From positions 1 through 39,381 of the forward strand of contig JALEKK010000009.1 of the NCBI GenBank assembly GCA_022769005.1: a DNA stretch of 39,381 nt, written 5' to 3'. Made by a program: the position numbers and the translations under genes. The notes beneath the pieces are model-generated. The model was not told the DNA's origin and did not search any database. It saw only the letters and a program-made list of their open reading frames with translations. Below, in pieces: positions 33,599 to 39,381 of the stretch. Origin of the DNA: Lachnospiraceae bacterium. Its GTDB lineage: Bacteria > Bacillota > Clostridia > Lachnospirales > Lachnospiraceae. Each line of letters opens with the position of its first letter. The first letter of the stretch is position 1.

Positions 33599-34315
33599 AT
33601 GATTTTATTACCTGCCATTGATTTAAAAGACGGTAAGTGCGTAAGACTGAGAAAGGGCAATTTTGATGAAAAAACCGTATATTCAGATAAGCCCTGGGAA
33701 ATTGCGAAAGAATTTGAAAATGCCGGAGCGCAGATGATACATTTGGTGGACTTGGACGGAGCCCTTGCAGGGCATTCCGTAAATGCCGATGTTATTAAAA
33801 AAATTACATCATCAGTAAACATACCGTGTGAGCTGGGCGGAGGAATAAGGAATAAAGATTCAATAGAAGCCGCGGTTAATTTAGGAATATCAAGAGTTAT
33901 ACTCGGCACCATTGCCGTATCCGACCCTGAATTTGTCACGGAGGCGGTTGAAACCTTCGGCCCTGAAAAAACAGTTGTCGGTATAGATGCAAAGGACGGA
34001 ATGGTTGCAATTCACGGCTGGGATACCGTAAGTAATGTTACAAGTGTGGATTTGGCACTTGACATGAAGAGAAGAGGCGTTAGGACCGTTATTTACACCG
34101 ATATATCTAGAGACGGAATGTTAAGCGGTCCTAATGTTGAGCAGACGCTTAATCTGAAAAATAAAACGGGAATGACGGTAATCGCATCCGGAGGGGTGTC
34201 GTGTCTTGACGATCTTATCAGACTAAACGACAGCGGTATTGACGGTTCGATAATAGGTAAAGCCATATATGAGAATAAAATAGATCTCAGGGAAGCGGTA
34301 AGGAGATTAAATTGA
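33599..34315 (+). CDS. hisA: ProFAR isomerase HisA
   Basis: The 238-residue barrel starts [17 protein letters not shown] with catalytic Asp8. It continues with [50 protein letters not shown] (second catalytic Asp) and [12 protein letters not shown]. It is intact, unlike the HisF-like domain that follows. AAAGGAG stands 7 bases before the ATG. Confidence 0.95.
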   Translation: MILLPAIDLKDGKCVRLRKGNFDEKTVYSDKPWEIAKEFENAGAQMIHLVDLDGALAGHSVNADVIKKITSSVNIPCELGGGIRNKDSIEAAVNLGISRVILGTIAVSDPEFVTEAVETFGPEKTVVGIDAKDGMVAIHGWDTVSNVTSVDLALDMKRRGVRTVIYTDISRDGMLSGPNVEQTLNLKNKTGMTVIASGGVSCLDDLIRLNDSGIDGSIIGKAIYENKIDLREAVRRLN

Positions 34316-35547
34316 TAAAAAAAATAATTCCATGTCTGTATATTAATGTATCAGAGATTAAAGGGGATATCTCATTTAAAATATACAGAGACAAAGACAG
34401 AACTGATGAAATGCCGGGAGAACTTATCACTGTTTGCGAAACGTTTGAACAAAACGGCGCTGACGCAGTTATGTTATTCTGCAGTGCAAACACAGACGAA
34501 GCCCACGAAAGATTCATATATTGCATAAGAGATATTACGCGAAGTATCGATATACCTCTTTATGTCGGGGGAGCGGTTAACAGACTTGAAGATGTAAAGA
34601 AATATCTGTATGCCGGAGCTGCAAAAGCAATTGTTAAAGAAAACAGTTTTGATAAATTAAACGGGGACGATTTGCTCATTTCCTCAATTGAGCGATTCGG
34701 TGATGAAAAAATTGCAATAGACAACGAAAATTCCATTCTTGTTTCAGATAAAGACAATGTAAAAAGAGAAGTGATTTCAGTAGATGACGAAAAAGAGATG
34801 GCTTCCATAATGACCTCTGAGTTGATTTACGGAGTTACCGGAAGCTTCTTGGCTGATGAACACTTTGATTTCTACGAAAAAAAAGAAGAACTTTCGAGAA
34901 TGGGAATCGATGTCAATTCGTCAATTCCAAACTTTACGTTTGATGACTTTAAGTTAGATCAAAACGGCCTTATTCCAGTAATAGTTCAGGATTATAAAAC
35001 TGATGAAGTCCTCATGATGGCATATATGAACAGAGAAGCCTACGAAAAAACATGCAGCTCGGGGAAAATGACATATTACAGCAGAAGCCGAAAATCACTT
35101 TGGATAAAGGGTGAAACAAGCGGACATTTCCAGTTTGTAAAAGAATTAAAAGTAGATTGCGATCAGGATACGCTTCTTGCAAAAGTAAAACAGATAGGTG
35201 CCGCATGTCATACCAATAATTACAGCTGTTTTTACAGAGATGTACTTGAAAGCAGGGATATGAGCACTAATCCTCTTAAAGTATTCAACAAAATAATGGA
35301 TACGATAAGGGACAGAAAAAATAATCCTAAAGAGGGTTCATACACAAACTATCTGTTTGATAAGGGAATCGACAAAATACTCAAGAAATGCGGTGAGGAA
35401 GCGACGGAAATAATAATAGCCGCAAAAAATCCAAACCCGGAAGAAATTAAGTACGAAATAGCCGATTTCTTATATCATGTTATGGTGCTTATGGAGTTAA
35501 AAGGCGTTACGTGGGAAGATATAATAAAAGAACTTGATAATAGATGA
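34312..35547 (+). CDS. hisIE: HisIE bifunctional enzyme with N-terminal degenerate HisF-like domain
   Basis: A 411-residue protein from TTG 34312, overlapping the hisA stop, with AAGGAG six bases upstream. Residues 217-310 are HisI (phosphoribosyl-AMP cyclohydrolase): [11 protein letters not shown] at 281-291 with metal-binding acids and Cys299 and Cys306 in CHTNNYSC. Residues 345-405 are HisE (phosphoribosyl-ATP pyrophosphohydrolase) with GEEATE at 361-366. Residues 1-195 look like a HisF barrel: [10 protein letters not shown] in place of the CLDV start, [30 protein letters not shown]. The catalytic Asp is Tyr10 and the second acid is not identifiable, so this part is probably inactive. Confidence 0.93.
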   Translation: MIKKIIPCLYINVSEIKGDISFKIYRDKDRTDEMPGELITVCETFEQNGADAVMLFCSANTDEAHERFIYCIRDITRSIDIPLYVGGAVNRLEDVKKYLYAGAAKAIVKENSFDKLNGDDLLISSIERFGDEKIAIDNENSILVSDKDNVKREVISVDDEKEMASIMTSELIYGVTGSFLADEHFDFYEKKEELSRMGIDVNSSIPNFTFDDFKLDQNGLIPVIVQDYKTDEVLMMAYMNREAYEKTCSSGKMTYYSRSRKSLWIKGETSGHFQFVKELKVDCDQDTLLAKVKQIGAACHTNNYSCFYRDVLESRDMSTNPLKVFNKIMDTIRDRKNNPKEGSYTNYLFDKGIDKILKKCGEEATEIIIAAKNPNPEEIKYEIADFLYHVMVLMELKGVTWEDIIKELDNR

Positions 35548-35636
35548 AAATATTTATACAATTACAGAATACGAAAAATTAATTATATTATGCATTAAAC
35601 CGAATCCGGTTTTATAATTTGTGAAAGAGGCATGTT

Positions 35637-36164
35637 TTGATAAGGATTTCCGACAATTTTTTTGAAAAATATTATGACAGAATTATGAATGCCATATCTC
35701 ATAAGCCTAAATATAAAAAAGCAATCAAAGCAATGGATCTGACGCTTCCGCTTATGGTAGGTTCATCATATGCCATATCCGTATTGAATGCATACAGACA
35801 TTACGGAAAGGAATCTCTTACTTATACGGTAGGCATTCCTGCCGTGGCGTTTACCTCGGTGGCCGTGGCAAGAGAATTCATTAATCAAAAAAGACCTTAT
35901 GAAAAATATAATTACAAGCCGCTTGTAAACAGGAAAAAGAAGGGAAAGTCAATGCCGAGTCTCCATACTTTTTCCGCAGCCTTAATTGCGGCATCCGTAT
36001 CATATTATTATCCGGTGGGAGGTATGCTCCTGTGGGTGGCTGCGTTTTTAATAGCCGCCTCAAGAGTAATGACCGGAGTACATCATTTCAGTGATGTTTT
36101 TGTGGCTCTTTTGCTCGGAGTACTTATGAAATTCACGATATTTGCAAGAGAATTCACTGATTAA
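35637..36164 (+). CDS. PAP2-family membrane phosphatase
   Basis: The 175-residue protein starts at TTG 35637, because the ATG at 35632 is followed by an immediate stop; GAAAGAGG lies six bases upstream. Four or five hydrophobic segments place it in the membrane. The three phosphatase motifs are visible as REFINQKRP (first, with Arg instead of the usual Lys), MPSLHT (second) and SRVMTGVHHFSD (third). Substrates of the family include phosphatidic acid, phosphatidylglycerol phosphate and undecaprenyl pyrophosphate; the sequence does not decide among them. A promoter candidate TTACAG-N18-TATTAT lies at 35562-35591. Confidence 0.85.
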   Translation: MIRISDNFFEKYYDRIMNAISHKPKYKKAIKAMDLTLPLMVGSSYAISVLNAYRHYGKESLTYTVGIPAVAFTSVAVAREFINQKRPYEKYNYKPLVNRKKKGKSMPSLHTFSAALIAASVSYYYPVGGMLLWVAAFLIAASRVMTGVHHFSDVFVALLLGVLMKFTIFAREFTD

Positions 36165-36175
36165 TCCGAAAATAA

Positions 36176-36504
36176 TTTGAGTAGCATGGATAATCGCTGC
36201 ATTGCAGAGGAAAGTCCGGGCTTCACAGGGCAGGACGCCAGATAACGTCTGGTGGAGGCGACTCTAAGGAAAGTGCAATAGAAAATAAACAGCCTTTAAG
36301 GTGATGGTGGAATGGCAGTGTAAGAGACTACCGCATTATTGGTAACAGTAATGGTCAATGCAAACCCCGTCCGAAGCAAGATCAGAACATAAGCTATACG
36401 ATTGCCCGTCGTGCTTTAGGTAGATCGCGTTAAGCGGTGCGGCGACGCACTGAGAAAGATAGATGATTATCCGAGACATAACCCGGCTTACAGTGCTGCT
36501 CAAA
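36176..36504 (+). ncRNA. rnpB: RNase P RNA
   Basis: The catalytic RNA that trims tRNA precursors. The conserved core is visible: GAGGAAAGTCCGGGCTTC near 36207, AAACCCCGTCCGAAGCAAGA near 36361, and CCGAGACATAACCCGGCTTA near 36471. The P1 helix is TTTGAGTAGC 36176-36185 with GCTGCTCAAA 36495-36504 (one G-U pair), which fixes both ends. The loop order fits the ancestral class A rather than the Bacillus class B type, though I did not fold it fully. A terminator follows directly. Confidence 0.95.
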
Positions 36505-36528
36505 ATGTATATTTTCCGATACATTTTT
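36502..36528 (+). terminator. Terminator of rnpB
   Basis: AAAATGTAT 36502-36510 pairs with ATACATTTT 36519-36527 around an 8-base loop, with a run of five T residues at 36524-36528. Confidence 0.85.
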
Positions 36529-36600
36529 ATGTAATCGGTACAGAAAGCATATCGGAAGTGCAACAATTAAGGTGATTATCCGCAGTTTGCATTTTAGATA

Positions 36601-36665
36601 AATGTCATAAAAAAGTATGTATATATACTTGTTCAATTGACATTAGCCCTATTTTGCTATAGTAT
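36601..36665 (+). promoter_or_regulatory. Promoter of ppsA with nested inverted repeats
   Basis: TTGACA 36637-36642 is followed by TAGTAT at 36660-36665 (17-base spacer) or TATAGT at 36658-36663 (15-base spacer). Just upstream are nested dyads: AATGTCA 36601-36607 with TGACATT 36638-36644, and inside it AAGTAT 36613-36618 with ATACTT 36625-36630. The outer arm includes the -35. About 100 bases of AT-rich leader follow before the start codon. Confidence 0.6.
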
Positions 36666-36772
36666 CAAAACAATCATGGATTACAGCATTTTTATGTGTT
36701 TTTCAATGTTTTAGTTTTATTATTATATATTTTTGTAATGCAATATTTGCTTTTTAGGAGGAAATGAAAAGT

Positions 36773-39157
36773 ATGAATCGCGAAGAAGCATATGTACTTT
36801 GGTTTGATGAATTAAGAAGAGAAGATGTAGACCTTGTCGGCGGTAAATCATCGTCACTCGGTGAACTTACATCTGCTACAAAGGTTCCGGTACCTTATGG
36901 CTTTGCAACTACGGCACACGGTTACCGTCACTTTATGGAGACAACAGGTCTTGAGCCACGTATCCGTGAGGAACTTGCCAAACTTACGGATGTAGAGGAT
37001 TCAGCTCTTCTTCGTGAAGTAACAGCTAACATCAGAGAGATGATTTGCGAGCAGGAAATGCCTGAGGATCTTGCCGAAGCTATCCGTGTTGCTTATGAGG
37101 AACTCGGTGAAAAGATGAATGACAAAGATCCTTTTGTTGCTGTTCGTTCAAGTGCTACGGCAGAAGACCTTCCGGATGCAAGTTTTGCCGGTCAGCAGGA
37201 TACATACCTTAATGTTAAGGGTGCGGATGTTGTTATCCAGAAGATTAAGGAGTGCTATGCTTCAACATTTACAGACAGAGCTACATATTATCGTGAGAAA
37301 CAGGGATATGACCATATGACGGTTGCTCTTTCCGCAACTGTTCAGATGATGGTATTCTCAAAGGCTGCAGGCGTTATGTTTACGGTTGATCTCGTATCGG
37401 GCAGCGATGATTCGATTATTATTGAAGCTTCATACGGACTCGGAGAGTATGTTGTACAGGGTACAGTTACACCTGACAACTTTACCGTAGATAAGAATAC
37501 TCTTGAGATTAAAAAGAGAATAATAAATGACAAGCCTATTAAGTTGATCAGAAAGCCTGAAGGCGATGTTGTTGAAGAAGTTGTTCCTGCCGAAGAAAGA
37601 AAAGCTCAGGCCATTACGGATGAGCAGGTAAAGGAATTAGCTACATATGCAAAGGCAATCGAAAAGCATTACGGTTGTTATATGGATATGGAATGGGGCG
37701 TTGACGAGAGAGATAACAAGGTATGGCTTCTCCAGGCTCGTCCGGAAACAGTTTGGTCACAGAAGAAAAAGAACGGTGAATCAGCCGCAGTTTCCGAAGA
37801 AGCTTCTGATATCGATCTTGATCCTATCGTTCAGGGACTTCCTGCTTCTCCTGGAAAGGCCGCAGGTAAGGCACATGTTATTCTCGATCCTTCACTTATC
37901 GATGAATTCAAAGAAGGCGAGATTCTTGTTACAACAATGACTGCTCCCGACTGGGTTCCTGCCATGAAGAAGGCAAAGGCCATTATTACGGATGCCGGCG
38001 GTATGACATGTCATGCTGCAATAGTAGGCCGTGAGCTCGGTATTCCTTGTATCGTAGGTACAAGAAGCCGTTCACAGGCCGCTACCGAGGTTATCAAAGA
38101 CGGTATGGATATTACGGTTGATGCTACTAACGGTGTTGCATACGACGGTATTGTTGACAGTATCGTTAAAAAGGCTGAAGCTCCTGCAGCAGTGACGGCT
38201 GTTGCCGAATCTGTTCCGGTAACAGGTACAAAGGTATATATGAATCTCGGTAATCCTGATTTAGCAGAGAAGCACGGTCAGCTTCCATGTGACGGAATCG
38301 GACTTATGCGTGAAGAATTTATCTGGACAACATTTATACATGAGCATCCGCTTCATCTTATTGAGACAGGCCGTTCCGAAGAAGCGGTTAATAAGCTTGC
38401 AGACGGTATGAGAAAGGTATGTCAGGCTCTTGCGCCACGTCAGGTTGTTCTTCGTCTTTCAGACTTCAAATCAAGCGAGTATCGTGATTTAACGGGCGGA
38501 GACAAATATGAGCCTCATGAACCAAGTGCACTTCTCGGTTGGAGAGGAGCTTCCCGTTACTATGATCCTAAGTATCTTCCTGCTTTTAAGCTTGAGCTTA
38601 AGGCTATCAAGAAGGTACGTGAGGAATTCGGCTTTAAGAACCTTATGGTTATGATTCCTTTCTGCCGTACGGTTCACGAAGCAGAGATAGTTACCGGTAT
38701 TATGGCTGAAGAAGGTCTTGTAAGAAGCGCAGACTTTAAGATTTGGCTTATGGCTGAAATTCCTTCCAATATCATTCTTGCGGACCAGTTCAACAAGTTT
38801 GTTGACGGATATTCAATCGGCTCTAACGACCTTACGATGCTTGTTCTCGGTGCGGATCGTGATAACGAAACCGTACAGCATATTTACGATGAGCGTAATT
38901 TGGCTGTTAAACGTGCAATTCGTCATCTTATTGACGTGGCTCACAGAGACGGAAAAACGGTTTCTATTTGCGGACAGGCTCCAAGCGTATACCCTGAACT
39001 TTGCGAATTCCTTGTTAAGAGCGGTATCGATTCAATTTCTGTTAATCCTGACGCAGTTGTATCTACAAAGAAGACAGTTGCTCAGATTGAGCAGAGAATG
39101 ATGATGGATGCTCTTACAGGCAGAGGCAAGGCTGATACGGAAGATTACACATGGTAA
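36773..39157 (+). CDS. ppsA: Phosphoenolpyruvate synthase
   Basis: A 794-residue protein from ATG 36773, 11 bases after AGGAGG (36756-36761); the in-frame ATG at 36764 is too near the site. The N-terminal half is the ATP-binding domain (VGGKSSSLGEL, VRSSATAEDLPDASFAGQQD, LLQARPETVW). The swinging domain has the phosphohistidine in GGMTCHAAIVG, close to residue 414. The C-terminal barrel ends with CGQAPSVYPELCEFLV and NPDAV. It makes phosphoenolpyruvate from pyruvate and ATP, in gluconeogenesis. Arginine is mostly CGT, unlike AGA in neighbouring genes, which indicates high expression. Confidence 0.93.
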   Translation: MNREEAYVLWFDELRREDVDLVGGKSSSLGELTSATKVPVPYGFATTAHGYRHFMETTGLEPRIREELAKLTDVEDSALLREVTANIREMICEQEMPEDLAEAIRVAYEELGEKMNDKDPFVAVRSSATAEDLPDASFAGQQDTYLNVKGADVVIQKIKECYASTFTDRATYYREKQGYDHMTVALSATVQMMVFSKAAGVMFTVDLVSGSDDSIIIEASYGLGEYVVQGTVTPDNFTVDKNTLEIKKRIINDKPIKLIRKPEGDVVEEVVPAEERKAQAITDEQVKELATYAKAIEKHYGCYMDMEWGVDERDNKVWLLQARPETVWSQKKKNGESAAVSEEASDIDLDPIVQGLPASPGKAAGKAHVILDPSLIDEFKEGEILVTTMTAPDWVPAMKKAKAIITDAGGMTCHAAIVGRELGIPCIVGTRSRSQAATEVIKDGMDITVDATNGVAYDGIVDSIVKKAEAPAAVTAVAESVPVTGTKVYMNLGNPDLAEKHGQLPCDGIGLMREEFIWTTFIHEHPLHLIETGRSEEAVNKLADGMRKVCQALAPRQVVLRLSDFKSSEYRDLTGGDKYEPHEPSALLGWRGASRYYDPKYLPAFKLELKAIKKVREEFGFKNLMVMIPFCRTVHEAEIVTGIMAEEGLVRSADFKIWLMAEIPSNIILADQFNKFVDGYSIGSNDLTMLVLGADRDNETVQHIYDERNLAVKRAIRHLIDVAHRDGKTVSICGQAPSVYPELCEFLVKSGIDSISVNPDAVVSTKKTVAQIEQRMMMDALTGRGKADTEDYTW

Positions 39158-39247
39158 TCGGTAATTAATTCTCGGTTTGATAATTAAATATAATTTTATA
39201 TATACGGTATTTATACCGGAATAATAAAAAACCGGCACGTTGATATG

Positions 39248-39282
39248 TACCCTCTTTACTGGACAAACCAGTAAGGAGGGTA
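39248..39282 (+). promoter_or_regulatory. Hairpin enclosing the transposase ribosome binding site
   Basis: TACCCTCTTTACTGG 39248-39262 pairs with CCAGTAAGGAGGGTA 39268-39282 (one G-U pair, 5-base loop). AAGGAGG (39273-39279), the only plausible ribosome binding site for the ATG at 39287, lies in its 3' arm. The structure could keep transposase translation low when transcription enters from ppsA. Confidence 0.75.
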
Positions 39283-39286
39283 TTTT

Positions 39287-39381
39287 ATGCGTTACAGCTA
39301 TAATTACAAGAGGAAAGCAGTGGAATTATATCGACAAGGACTTTGGCCTGATACGCCTGATGGTCTTAAAACAAAAGACTT
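39287..39381 (+). CDS. IS3-type transposase OrfA, 3' truncated by window
   Basis: The visible 31 codons read MRYSYNYKRKAVELYRQGLW and continue PDTPDGLKTKD. This is the N-terminal helix-turn-helix start of IS3-family OrfA proteins of clostridia (YSYEYKRKxVELYRxGxWPxTPxG type). It marks the left part of an insertion sequence placed just after ppsA. The left inverted repeat is not sure, perhaps beginning with TGATATGTACCC at 39241. OrfB with the DDE catalytic domain would follow outside the window. Confidence 0.75.
   Translation, partial: MRYSYNYKRKAVELYRQGLWPDTPDGLKTKD

Noticed and set aside
39205-39218. CGGTA-TTTA-TACCG as terminator of ppsA
   Set aside because: Only a 5-bp stem and followed by A-rich, not T-rich, sequence; not convincing as an intrinsic terminator in either direction.

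Overview
The window looks like chromosomal DNA from an AT-rich Gram-positive anaerobe of the Clostridia, most likely Lachnospiraceae. The reasons are the gene order plsX-acpP-rnc-smc-ftsY, a short HisG with a separate HisZ, mostly strong AGGAGG-type ribosome binding sites with several TTG/GTG starts, and a PBSX-type contractile prophage. The genus cannot be fixed from the sequence alone.

Positions 1 to about 13,400 are the right-hand part of a prophage with a contractile tail. The order is that of the Bacillus PBSX xkd genes: tail terminator (5' truncated by the window), a small protein, sheath, tube, tail assembly chaperone (with a -1 ribosomal frameshift site I could read directly), tape measure, SH3-ended hub-associated protein, XkdQ-like hub, DUF2577, DUF2634, baseplate J, DUF2313, tail fibre. 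Then come a holin, a small membrane-anchored protein and a zinc amidase endolysin with two SH3-like repeats. Beyond the lysis genes is a small accessory unit: a 66-residue protein, a leftward ribbon-helix-helix protein, and a rightward 168-residue protein of unknown function. The last two are separated by three identical 16-bp palindromes that overlap back-to-back promoters. Phage head, integrase and lysogeny genes would lie to the left, outside the window. The right phage/host boundary probably lies between 13,340 and 13,550.

Positions 13,550-17,754 hold a leftward two-component system (sensor kinase and OmpR-type regulator) and a rightward remnant. A large deletion has joined the start of a VTC (polyphosphate polymerase-like) gene to the end of a DUF4956 gene. 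An intact beta-helix lipoprotein (Cthe_2159-type carbohydrate-binding family) follows.

Positions 18,027-28,447 hold an iron-dependent alcohol dehydrogenase, a class II glutamine amidotransferase and a glutamate-cysteine ligase, then the plsX-acpP-rnc-smc-ftsY operon with its own TTGAAA-N17-TATAAT promoter. FtsY is unusual: its acidic region, ending in [12 protein letters not shown], is at the C-terminus instead of the N-terminus.

Positions 28,469-35,547 hold threonine ammonia-lyase and a histidine operon hisZ-hisG-hisD-hisB-hisA-hisIE. The last gene carries an N-terminal domain that looks like a decayed HisF barrel. True hisF, hisH and hisC are not here. A near-consensus promoter for the his operon overlaps the terminator of the preceding gene.

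Positions 35,637-39,381 hold a PAP2 membrane phosphatase, the RNase P RNA, a highly biased-codon phosphoenolpyruvate synthase, and the first 31 codons of an IS3-type transposase OrfA whose ribosome binding site is folded into a 15-bp hairpin.
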